Below the pieces are notes generated by a model, which was given only the letters and a program-made list of their open reading frames with translations, was not told where the DNA came from and made no database searches. Made by a program: the position numbers and the translations under genes. 6,027 nucleotides of DNA, from the NCBI GenBank assembly GCA_016210785.1, contig JACQTN010000524.1, positions 1 to 6,027 of the forward strand, written 5' to 3'. This stretch comes from Armatimonadota bacterium. Its GTDB lineage: Bacteria; Sysuimicrobiota; Sysuimicrobiia; Sysuimicrobiales; JACQTN01. This document shows, in pieces, positions 1 through 5,139 of the stretch (its first letter is position 1; every line of letters starts with the position of its first letter).

Positions 1-472
1 GCCCACCCGTGCGGATACCAGCCGCGGGAAGGTCGTCCAGGATCACTGTGGTCTCGGTGGCTCGCCCGCCGACAACACGCACTTGCGCAACCCGCAGGCG
101 GAAGCTCATGGGACCCAGGGGCGCCGTGTAGCAGATGTAGAGTAGACCGTTCCGGTGGAAGGCCGGGTGCAGAGCGAGTCCCAGCAAACCTCCTTCCGCC
201 AGCCGCACCACAGGCACCTGAGCCACCGGCGCCGGCTGGACTCTCCCGTCTTCCAGTACCCGCAGGCGTCCGGTGAGGCGCTCGTTGAAGAAGAGGCGGC
301 CATCCGAGGCGAAGGCGATGCTGACGGGAAAGTCCAGCCCGGTGGCCGCGGCCTCCACCCCTGCACGGGGACTGCTGCTGGCCGGAATGGCCACCAGAAC
401 GAGGACCGCAAGGTGGCAACCGATCAGGCGCATGCTGCGGCGGAGTTGCCGCGTCCCTGAAAATCGGGTCAT
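1..472 (-). CDS. PQQ-type glucose/sorbosone dehydrogenase-like secreted protein, N-terminal part (runs off left edge)
   Basis: Only the first 157 codons are in the window; the rest lies beyond base 1. After a hydrophobic export signal (about residues 14-38, core HLAVLVLVAIPAS) the protein enters the six-bladed propeller of the glucose/sorbosone dehydrogenase (GSDH) family. Seen in sequence: GLDFPVSIAFASDGRLFFNE (45-64) matches the family's opening 'G-L-x-x-P-x-x-I-A-F-x-x-D-G-R-L' strand, and EGGLLGLALHPAF (93-105) followed by LLYICYT matches its 'E-G-G-L-L-G-L-A-x-H-P-x-F ... Y-x-x-Y' hallmark. Known members oxidise aldose sugars with PQQ and calcium outside the cytoplasm. The last visible residues, GIRTGG, fall where relatives usually carry a His-x-G-G catalytic segment, so this copy may not be a standard dehydrogenase. 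ATG472 gives a long basic n-region; in-frame ATG433 would give a tidier signal peptide. Neither has a well-placed ribosome site (GGTGAG lies only 2 bases before ATG472), so the start is uncertain. Substrate cannot be told. Confidence 0.85.
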   Translation of the reverse strand, partial: MTRFSGTRQLRRSMRLIGCHLAVLVLVAIPASSSPRAGVEAAATGLDFPVSIAFASDGRLFFNERLTGRLRVLEDGRVQPAPVAQVPVVRLAEGGLLGLALHPAFHRNGLLYICYTAPLGPMSFRLRVAQVRVVGGRATETTVILDDLPAAGIRTGG

Positions 473-541
473 GCTCACCGGCGGATTCGCGCCTGGCTGA
501 CGGCTCCGGACCTGCGTAGCTTGGCCGGTGCCATCCCAACA

Positions 542-564
542 GGGCGGTAGGGATGGGCGGTGGG
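542..564 (+). other. Four-tract G-run cluster (possible G-quadruplex)
   Basis: Four GGG runs at 542-544, 550-552, 555-557 and 562-564 are separated by 5, 2 and 4 bases, which satisfies the simple G3+N1-7 quadruplex pattern. It lies about 70 bases upstream of the minus-strand dehydrogenase start, with the G-rich strand as that gene's template. In a genome this rich in G+C such a motif can arise by chance, so function is only a possibility. Confidence 0.3.
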
Positions 565-576
565 CGAGCGCGGGAT

Positions 577-606
577 CCCCGAAAAATCCGCTGGCATTTT
601 CCGGGG
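577..606. terminator. Strong hairpin, possible terminator or transcript-end structure
   Basis: CCCCG (577-581) pairs with CGGGG (602-606). After one A/C mismatch, AAAAT (583-587) pairs with ATTTT (596-600). The 8-base loop (588-595) can fold further as CC/GG. It lies 34 bases past the end of the 40-codon minus-strand frame (640-762) and upstream of the minus-strand dehydrogenase, so it could end a short minus-strand transcript. There is no T-run after either arm, so a canonical intrinsic terminator is not shown. The A/T-rich inner stem stands out in this G+C-rich context. Confidence 0.4.
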
Positions 607-639
607 TGCGCTAGGTGGGCAGGACAGTGTCGGCCGAGG

Positions 640-762
640 TCACGTGGGCGCCTCGATCTCGCAAATCATCTGCACCAGCATCTCGTGGGCCAGGACCGGT
701 ACACTGACACCGGCGAGCTTCCCCCAGTACGGCACCTGTCAGGCCAGGATCGTCATCTTCAT
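640..762 (-). pseudogene. 40-codon coding-like frame with an in-frame UGA at codon 8
   Basis: Starting at ATG762 the frame reads MKMTILA, then UGA (739-741), then QVPYWGKLAGVSVPVLAH (codons 9-26) and on to APT and a second UGA at 640-642. Two things suggest it is or was coding. A good ribosome site, GAGGAG, lies 9 bases before the ATG. Also, about nine in ten sense codons on both sides of the internal UGA end in G or C, as in the real genes nearby; this pattern stops after the second UGA. Possible readings are a recent nonsense mutation in a small gene, a fragment left from a larger gene, a 7-residue leader peptide, or UGA recoded as selenocysteine. I do not recognise the protein family. A possible stem (CCGGT/ACCGG) begins about 25 bases after the UGA, but it is short and not a convincing bacterial SECIS element. 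No tRNA-Sec or selenium gene is in the window. Confidence 0.45.
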
Positions 763-872
763 GTTGTCGCTCTCCTCAGGTTTCGGATCCGCCGGGTGCG
801 GGTCCAGAAGGCGCGCTGCGGGAGCGGCAACGGCCTGATCGTGCCCGAAGATGTCTTTCGTTCGCCGGCGGT

Positions 873-950
873 GAATCCCTCTGAGAGTGGCTGGCGGCGG
901 GGAATCCGTCTGAGAGTGGCTGAGCATGATTGAGTGTGGCTGAGCACGAT
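873..950. repeat. Overlapping direct repeats (three copies of a 12-bp core)
   Basis: The core TGAGWGTGGCTG occurs at 882-893, 911-922 and 931-942. Copies 1 and 2 share a longer 21-bp unit (873-893 and 902-922, one mismatch, offset 29). Copies 2 and 3 share a 20-bp unit that also takes in AGCAYGAT (911-930 and 931-950, two mismatches, directly abutting). The array ends 18 bases before the start of the small gene at 969, so it sits where that gene's promoter or operator would be expected. It could be a set of regulator sites or a slippage product; which one cannot be told from one copy. Confidence 0.7.
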
Positions 951-955
951 GCGAT

Positions 956-961
956 GGGAGG
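956..961 (+). promoter_or_regulatory. Ribosome binding site fixing the start of the small gene
   Basis: GGGAGG lies 7 bases before ATG969. The longer in-frame alternatives (TTG930, GTG936, ATG954) lie inside the direct-repeat array or overlap this site and have no comparable site upstream, so ATG969 is preferred. Confidence 0.7.
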
Positions 962-968
962 CGCGGGC

Positions 969-1148
969 ATGGGCAGACTGGCAGAGGTCGCGCGGCGTTA
1001 CCCGGAAGTGCGGGCGAGGGAGGAGGAGTGGGTGGCCGACCTCCAGCGATGGGTGCGACAGCGGACGATCTCCAACACCAAGGTCTGCGATCTCACGGAC
1101 GCGGTGCTGGGGTACATCCTGTTGCTGGAGCGCTATGCTGGGACGTAG
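969..1148 (+). CDS. Small protein of unknown function (59 residues)
   Basis: I do not recognise a family. The 59-residue product is rich in Arg and Glu (for example VRAREEEWVADLQRWVRQR, residues 14-32) and is probably alpha-helical through most of its length. A short hydrophobic stretch follows near the C-terminus (AVLGYILLL, 45-53), followed by ERYAGT. There is one Cys (residue 40), no paired Cys or His motif, and no export signal. The start is set by a full GGGAGG site. The stop lies 78 bases before the amidohydrolase start on the same strand, so the two are probably transcribed together. An amphipathic helical partner or regulator of the amidohydrolase is possible, but that is inferred from position only. 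The coding case rests on the ribosome site, codon third positions rich in G/C and a protein-like composition. Confidence 0.6.
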   Translation: MGRLAEVARRYPEVRAREEEWVADLQRWVRQRTISNTKVCDLTDAVLGYILLLERYAGT

Positions 1149-1163
1149 CGACCACAGGGAGAA

Positions 1164-1196
1164 AGACCAGAGGTCTGCCGGCGCCGGTGCCGGCGC
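1164..1196 (+). other. Two adjacent small hairpins in the gap before the amidohydrolase
   Basis: AGACC (1164-1168) and GGTCT (1172-1176) pair across a 3-base loop. Immediately after, GCGCCGG (1181-1187) and CCGGCGC (1190-1196) form a very G+C-rich inverted repeat. They fill the gap between the small gene and the amidohydrolase ribosome site. No T-run follows, so termination is not implied; they could stabilise or partly attenuate the transcript, or be chance in G+C-rich DNA. Confidence 0.35.
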
Positions 1197-1214
1197 TCCC
1201 GTGTGGATCCGATC

Positions 1215-1219
1215 GGAGG
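1215..1219 (+). promoter_or_regulatory. Ribosome binding site fixing the amidohydrolase start
   Basis: GGAGG lies 7 bases before ATG1227. The frame stays open upstream to GTG1203, but that start would put this site inside the coding region and has no site of its own. It would also add eight residues ahead of the family's usual first strand. Confidence 0.75.
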
Positions 1220-1226
1220 CAGGACG

Positions 1227-2612
1227 ATGATCGACCTCCTCATCACTGGCGGCACCGTCGTCACCATGGACCCGCAGCGGCGCATCATCACCGATGGCGC
1301 CGTGGCCGTGGACGGCGGCCGCATCCTGGCGGTGGACAAGGCCGCCGTGGTGGCCGCACAGTATCCCGCGGTCCGCGAGACCATCGACGCCCGCGGACAC
1401 CTGGTCACGCCGGGTCTCATCGACGGCCACAACCACCCCATCCACTTCCTCAGCAAGGGCATCTGCGACGACCAGGAGTACTTCTTCCGCTCCCACCACC
1501 GCGTCTGGCCCTACGAGGTGTCGCTGACGCCGGACGAGGCGTACTTTGCCAGCCTGGGCAGTTTCGCGGAGATGGTGCACTCGGGGACGACCTGTTTCGC
1601 CTCACCCGGCGACTTCTACCCGCTGGAGGTGGCGCGCGCCGCGAACACGGTGAGCATCCGCGGCACCATCGCCCGCATCGGGTGGGACCGCCACGATCCC
1701 AACGCGCCCGAGCGCTTCAACGAGACCTGGGAGGAGGCCGCCGCGCGCGGGGAGGAGGCCGCCCACGCCGTCAACGCCGCGGGCGGAGGGCGCCTGCGCG
1801 GCTGGCTGTCGCTGGTGCGATCGGCGCACTGCAGCGACCGGCTCTGCCAGGAGATCAAGCGCCGCGCCGACCGCATGGGCACCATGATCCACGGCCACAT
1901 GTGCGTGCTGCCCGGCGAGGCGGAGTTGTCGCTGCGCACCTTTGGCGCGCGCTCGCTAGAACGGTACCGGCGCCTCGGCGTGCTCGGTCCCAACCTCTAC
2001 CTGGTGCACATGGGCTGGATCACCGACGAGGAAGTGGACCTGGTGCGGGAGCACGGCGTGAAGGTTTGCCACTGTCCCTCTGCGTCCATGCTGGGCGGCT
2101 TCGGCTGCATCACCCACGGGAAGTTTCCCGAACTGATCGCCGCGGGGGTCACCGTGGCGCTGGGCAGCGACGCGTGCGCCATCAGCCGCTTCGTGGACAT
2201 GGTGCGGGTGATGTACCTGGCCGCCTGCGCGCACAAGGACGTCAAGCACGACCCCACCGTGATGGGGCCGCACAAGGCCTTCGAGATGTGCACCATTGAC
2301 GGCGCGCGGGCCCTGGGCTGGGACGACGAGATCGGCAGCCTGGAGCCTGGCAAACGCGCCGACATCGCTGTCTTCGCCACCGATGCCATCGAGTGGCAGC
2401 CGCAGCCGTTTGCCACCCCGGTGGCCAACCTGGTGCTCTCCGCCTCCGGCGCGGCGTGCCGGCACGTGATCATCGACGGGCGGGTGGTGATGCGCGACCG
2501 CCGGCTGCTGACGATCGATCTGGACGCGTACCTCTGCGACGCGGCGCAGCGTGCTCCCGCCATTCTGAACCGGCTCAACATTCCCGTGGCGCCCGCGTGG
2601 CCGGTCGTGTGA
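1227..2612 (+). CDS. Metal-dependent amidohydrolase (deaminase/chlorohydrolase-like)
   Basis: This is a 461-residue cytosolic enzyme of the amidohydrolase superfamily, cytosine deaminase/AtzA-TrzN/SAH-deaminase branch; these hydrolyse ring amines or halides with one bound metal. Seen: the N-terminal small domain MIDLLITGGTVVTMDP, and the strand-1 metal pair H68-x-H70 in LIDGHNHP. The strand-5 histidine is H224 in MIHGHMC, strand-6 H261 is in LVHMGWIT, and HCPSAS (282-287) follows. Strand-8 D315 lies in ALGSDA, and the closing IGSLEPGKRADIAVF (369-383) returns to the small domain. The length is normal for the family. One oddity is that relatives read H-x-x-E after strand 5, with the Glu acting as acid/base, whereas here that position is V227 (H-M-C-V). 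Cysteines are frequent around the active site. Substrate is unknown; the lost Glu argues against a confident deaminase label. It probably shares a transcript with the small gene upstream. A diverged second copy of its last codons follows its stop. Confidence 0.92.
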   Translation: MIDLLITGGTVVTMDPQRRIITDGAVAVDGGRILAVDKAAVVAAQYPAVRETIDARGHLVTPGLIDGHNHPIHFLSKGICDDQEYFFRSHHRVWPYEVSLTPDEAYFASLGSFAEMVHSGTTCFASPGDFYPLEVARAANTVSIRGTIARIGWDRHDPNAPERFNETWEEAAARGEEAAHAVNAAGGGRLRGWLSLVRSAHCSDRLCQEIKRRADRMGTMIHGHMCVLPGEAELSLRTFGARSLERYRRLGVLGPNLYLVHMGWITDEEVDLVREHGVKVCHCPSASMLGGFGCITHGKFPELIAAGVTVALGSDACAISRFVDMVRVMYLAACAHKDVKHDPTVMGPHKAFEMCTIDGARALGWDDEIGSLEPGKRADIAVFATDAIEWQPQPFATPVANLVLSASGAACRHVIIDGRVVMRDRRLLTIDLDAYLCDAAQRAPAILNRLNIPVAPAWPVV

Positions 2613-2625
2613 CCGCGCTGTCGGT

Positions 2626-2697
2626 GCGGCGCGAGCGCGGCCCGGCGATCCTCGCCGGTTGAACATCCCCGTGGCGCCCCTCTGGCCCGTGGTGTGA
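2626..2697 (+). pseudogene. Relict C-terminus of a second amidohydrolase
   Basis: A second, diverged copy of the amidohydrolase 3' end lies 85 bases after the first. Its frame ends RLNIPVAPLWPVV-stop (2656-2697), against RLNIPVAPAWPVV-stop in the intact gene: 12 of 13 residues, 34 of 42 bases. Five of the eight base differences are silent, which is what two separately maintained genes show, not a recent slippage copy. Further upstream the match weakens and seems to need compensating one-base shifts: one frame reads RGPAIL, matching QRAPAIL of the intact gene, and then hits a stop. There is no start or catalytic part, so it cannot make an enzyme. The simplest explanation is a tandem paralogue deleted by recombination, leaving its tail. 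Confidence 0.75.
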
Positions 2698-2826
2698 GCG
2701 GCGGAGTTCCTGTGCGGTACGAGCGCATCTCGAAAATCCACGCTTCATTCATGCGCAGGCCCGGCTTCGCCGAGGCCGAGCATCACAGGTCTTCCGGACT
2801 ACGCACCGTAGCGGGTGGGGGTTCGT

Positions 2827-2849
2827 GGGGGAGGCGAAGGGCCTCCCCC
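2827..2849. terminator. 9-bp G+C hairpin between convergent genes
   Basis: GGGGGAGGC (2827-2835) and GCCTCCCCC (2841-2849) pair perfectly around a 5-base loop GAAGG. It lies between the plus-strand amidohydrolase and the minus-strand surface protein, where a terminator is expected. No T-run follows on either strand, so the terminator role comes from its position and stability. Confidence 0.55.
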
Positions 2850-2867
2850 GGTCGGACACTTGATGGA

Positions 2868-2896
2868 GGGTGAAGTAGCACAAAGCCACTTCACCC
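2868..2896. terminator. Hairpin just past the stop of the surface-protein gene
   Basis: GGGTGAAGT (2868-2876) pairs with ACTTCACCC (2888-2896), then one A/C mismatch and GC/GC around loop ACAAA. On the minus strand it begins 8 bases after the TAG of the surface-protein gene. On the plus strand it is followed by AACCTTTCC, a weak T-tract. It probably ends transcription of the minus-strand gene and may work both ways together with the hairpin at 2827-2849. Confidence 0.6.
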
Positions 2897-2904
2897 AACC
2901 TTTC

Positions 2905-4962
2905 CTACTGGCTCGTAAGGGGCTGGGGAAGCCCGACCTCTGGCCGGTAGGTGAAGATCGACCCTGTCCCTTCCAGGCTGACCTTGTCGCCCACAATCAT
3001 CCCTTCCAGGCGGTGGTTGCTGCCGCGCACGTAGAGGTTGCCCGCGCCGGAGTAGAAGACCCCCCGCAGCAGGGTGCCGTTCCCCTCAATGGTCAGGTCG
3101 CGCCCGGCTACCAGCGAGACCTGGGTGGGAGCCGCGGCGAGTATGGTGCGGATCGTGAGGTTTCCCCGGACCACCAGCGTGCCGGTGCCGATCACCGCGC
3201 CCTCGATGATCAGGTCGCCGTCCCCGAACATCACCCCCGTGACGTTCACCAGGCCCTTGAGCGTGGTCCCACCCGGCACGACCGTCGTCGCGACCGCGCG
3301 GAACGCCTCCACGTTGAACCTGGGAACCGGCACCCTGGCTGCGCGTTCCGAGACCCGACGGACGGTGTTCCCCGGCGTCACGCGGACCTCTCCGGCGGCC
3401 TCCACGGTGCCGTTGACCGCGTTTCCTGCGCCGTTGATGAAGGCCGAGGCGTTGGTGTGGATGTGTCCGTTGAAGACGTTCCCCCTGCCGGGGAACGCGA
3501 TGTCCGAGTGGGCCAGGATCACGAACCCGGCCGGGCCGCGCGGCGCGGGCTGCGCAGCCGGCGCATCGACGCGGATCTCCCAGACCCGGTTCGTGGAGGG
3601 ATTGACCCGCAGGCGGGCGGTGGCGCCGGGCGGGATCTCGTTGATGGTCCCGGGCTGCTCGTTGATGAGGACCCGCACGCGGTCGCTCAGGGAGAGTGTG
3701 CGCCCGTCGGCCAGCACGATGGCCCGCGCCTGAGGCGACACGGACTGGATCCTTGCCACCAGCGGCGGCCGGAACGTGGCGCGGACGATCTGCGCCGTGT
3801 TGTCGGGGGCGAGCTGCACCTCTACGTCATCTCCCGGGACGAGCTGCCTGACGTTGACCGACCCGCCGGCATCGTTGCTGAGGTTCACCCGCGTGATGGT
3901 GGTCTGCGGCGTGATCGAGATCCGGCGTAGCGCGCTGCCCTCCTGCACCACGATCGCAGGGTTGGCGCCGGGGTGCACTTCGACGAGCACGCCGCTCGTG
4001 ACCGCGGCGGCGGCCCGCTCCGCCCGGACTTCCCAGACCTCGCTGGTCGTGGGATTGACGCGCAGCGTGACCACCATGCCGCGTCGCAGGTCGGCGGTGC
4101 CGTGCGGCTGGTCGTTGATGAGGACTCTCGCCTGGTCGTTCACGCGGAACGTCTGCCCGCCGGACAGCACGATCGTCTGTCCACCCGCGGCCACCGTGTC
4201 GATCCGGCCCGCGGCCGACCTGTAGGTGGCGCGGATGCGCAGCGCCACGTTGTTGTCGCCGACCTGAACCTCGGCGTCGTCACCCGGGGCGAGGCCGGCG
4301 ACGGCGATTGTCCCGCCGGTGTTGGTGCTCAGGTCGACACGGCTGATGGCCGTCTCCGGCGTGATGGTCAGCCGGTGGGCCGTGCTTCCCCGCGCCAGCA
4401 GGATCGACGGGCTGGGGGCCGTCTGGACCTCCCTGATCACCCCCGCCAGGGTGACGGAACGAGGTTGAGCCGGCGGGGCGGGGCGCGCCGGCGCCGGGGC
4501 CGGCGGAGGCGGAGCCGCCGCGGGCGGCGCGGTCGGCGGCTGCGGGGCGATGATGACCACGGTCCTGGCGGCCTCGCGCCACTCCACCACGGCTCCCAGG
4601 GCCTCGCTGACGAACCGCAGCGGTACCAGGGTCCTGCCGCCCATCACCAGCGCCGGGACCTCCAGCGGGATGGTCCGGTTGTTCACCCGGGCCCACAGGC
4701 GGCCGATCTGCAGCTCGACGGCCGTGTCCCCGCGGACCGCCACGACGGTTCGGCTCGCGTCATCCCAGACCACCGAGGCGCCGAGGCGCTCGAAGACGCC
4801 GCGCAGCGGGACCATCACGCGGCCCTGCATCATCACGGGCGGCTGGTCGAAGACGACCGGCTGCCCGTCCACCATGACCTGGATACGAGGAACCTGTCCC
4901 TGCGCCGGCAGCGACCACGCCGCCGCCACCAGCACGATGATCGCGCCAGTCAGCACTCTCAC
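2905..4962 (-). CDS. Secreted surface protein: CuAO-N domain, tandem repeats and beta-helix-like C-terminus
   Basis: This is a 685-residue exported protein. Residues 1-22 (RVLTGAIIVLVAAAW core, likely cut after AQG) are a signal peptide. Residues 27-138 hold the copper amine oxidase N-terminal (stalk) domain, with its two hallmark units VMVPLRGVFERLGA-x-VVWD (49-67) and TLVPLRFVSEALGA-x-VEW (111-128). These domains are common in secreted wall or surface proteins and do not imply oxidase activity; no oxidase catalytic domain follows. A Pro/Ala linker (144-168) leads to two homologous ~145-residue repeats (169-315 and 324-465). The end (478-685) is rich in Gly/Asn/Val with short repeating strands (FNGHIHTNASAFINGAGN, LIIEGAVIGTGTLVVRGNLT), like bactofilin-type or PilX-associated beta-helix domains. 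A longer start, GTG4974, overlaps the GGGAGG site, so GTG4962 is chosen. Most likely a structural or adhesive envelope protein. Confidence 0.85.
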   Translation of the reverse strand: MRVLTGAIIVLVAAAWSLPAQGQVPRIQVMVDGQPVVFDQPPVMMQGRVMVPLRGVFERLGASVVWDDASRTVVAVRGDTAVELQIGRLWARVNNRTIPLEVPALVMGGRTLVPLRFVSEALGAVVEWREAARTVVIIAPQPPTAPPAAAPPPPAPAPARPAPPAQPRSVTLAGVIREVQTAPSPSILLARGSTAHRLTITPETAISRVDLSTNTGGTIAVAGLAPGDDAEVQVGDNNVALRIRATYRSAAGRIDTVAAGGQTIVLSGGQTFRVNDQARVLINDQPHGTADLRRGMVVTLRVNPTTSEVWEVRAERAAAAVTSGVLVEVHPGANPAIVVQEGSALRRISITPQTTITRVNLSNDAGGSVNVRQLVPGDDVEVQLAPDNTAQIVRATFRPPLVARIQSVSPQARAIVLADGRTLSLSDRVRVLINEQPGTINEIPPGATARLRVNPSTNRVWEIRVDAPAAQPAPRGPAGFVILAHSDIAFPGRGNVFNGHIHTNASAFINGAGNAVNGTVEAAGEVRVTPGNTVRRVSERAARVPVPRFNVEAFRAVATTVVPGGTTLKGLVNVTGVMFGDGDLIIEGAVIGTGTLVVRGNLTIRTILAAAPTQVSLVAGRDLTIEGNGTLLRGVFYSGAGNLYVRGSNHRLEGMIVGDKVSLEGTGSIFTYRPEVGLPQPLTSQ
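3568..3993 (-). repeat. Internal protein repeat, second copy
   Basis: Residues 324-465 of the surface protein. Matches to the first copy are spread along the whole length: ITPQTTITRVNLS against ITPETAISRVDLS, LVPGDDVEVQL against LAPGDDAEVQV, RVRVLINEQP against QARVLINDQP, and LRVNPSTNRVWEIR against LRVNPTTSEVWEVR. The copies are clearly homologous but diverged, so the duplication is old. Confidence 0.85.
4018..4458 (-). repeat. Internal protein repeat, first copy
   Basis: Residues 169-315 of the surface protein, directly after the Pro/Ala linker. Each unit seems to hold two small beta-domains: one ending in RATYR/RATFR, the other beginning IDTV/IQSV and ending in VWEVR/VWEIR. I do not recognise a named domain family for it. 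Confidence 0.85.
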
Positions 4963-4973
4963 GGCAGATGCCA

Positions 4974-4979
4974 CCTCCC
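4974..4979 (-). promoter_or_regulatory. Ribosome binding site deciding the surface-protein start
   Basis: GGGAGG on the minus strand (4979 down to 4974) abuts GTG4974, so that codon cannot be its start. It lies 11 bases before GTG4962, slightly long but usable, and that start gives a classic short signal peptide (MRVLTG...). GTG4956 is a further alternative. Confidence 0.6.
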
Positions 4980-4986
4980 GTGCCGC

Positions 4987-4992
4987 ATTATC
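4987..4992 (-). promoter_or_regulatory. Candidate -10 box for the surface-protein gene
   Basis: GATAAT (4992 to 4987, minus strand) is one base off the sigma-70 -10 consensus and would start transcription near 4980, just ahead of the ribosome site. No good -35 lies at 16-18 bases (AAGGTG at 17). The call is therefore weak. Confidence 0.3.
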
Positions 4993-5036
4993 CCTGCCTC
5001 GACAAACCCCACCTTGTTCCTACGCGCGGCGGGCGG

Positions 5037-5064
5037 TGCCGGGTTTCTGGCCGGGAACCCGGCA
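5037..5064. promoter_or_regulatory. Perfect 9-bp inverted repeat between divergent genes (operator candidate)
   Basis: TGCCGGGTT (5037-5045) and AACCCGGCA (5056-5064) form a perfect inverted repeat around 10 bases. It ends 4 bases before the terC -35 box and lies upstream of the minus-strand surface-protein gene. That placement suits a dimeric regulator acting on one or both genes; alternatively it is only a hairpin. Confidence 0.45.
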
Positions 5065-5068
5065 TGGG

Positions 5069-5097
5069 TTGCTCTGCCACCACAACTCGGGTATACT
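5069..5097 (+). promoter_or_regulatory. Sigma-70-type promoter of terC
   Basis: TTGCTC (5069-5074) and TATACT (5092-5097) are separated by exactly 17 bases. The -10 differs from consensus at one position and the -35 keeps its TTG. Transcription would begin near 5104, giving a leader of about 36 bases before the ATG at 5140. Confidence 0.7.
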
Positions 5098-5139
5098 CAT
5101 CGCGGTTCCCGCGAGGCAATCGCGTCTCCGAGGTATTGC

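Noticed and set aside
106..460. Short frames on both strands inside the dehydrogenase 5' region.
   Set aside because: The minus-strand frame open to the window edge from 472 gives clear GSDH motifs; the others are its shadows.
690..741. A selenocysteine insertion hairpin after the UGA at 739-741.
   Set aside because: The only stems found are 4-6 bp, one with bulges, one about 25 bases away, without a clear apical GGU-type loop. Not strong enough to list as a feature.
553..933. Plus-strand frames of 92-126 codons in the 473-968 gap.
   Set aside because: Arg/Gly/His-rich composition, no family resemblance, and they overlap the hairpin and the direct repeats. The minus-strand 40-codon frame has the better coding signal.
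873..950. A CRISPR array in the repeat region.
   Set aside because: Only three short, overlapping copies with uneven spacing and no unique spacers of constant length.
759..1580. A 273-codon minus-strand frame across the repeats, small gene and amidohydrolase 5' end.
   Set aside because: Antisense shadow of the enzyme; no ribosome site and no recognisable motif.
1028..2299. A 423-codon plus-strand frame overlapping the amidohydrolase.
   Set aside because: It is rich in Arg, Gly, Pro and His with no domain sense, and lies one frame off a clear enzyme.
2712..2873. A 53-codon plus-strand frame (GTG2712) with GGAG 5 bases upstream.
   Set aside because: It runs through the 2827-2849 hairpin and into the next one, has low-complexity Arg/Gly/Ser composition and resembles nothing I know.
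2815..3930. A 371-codon plus-strand frame antisense to the surface protein.
   Set aside because: Mirror of the real codon pattern; begins inside the terminator region without a ribosome site.
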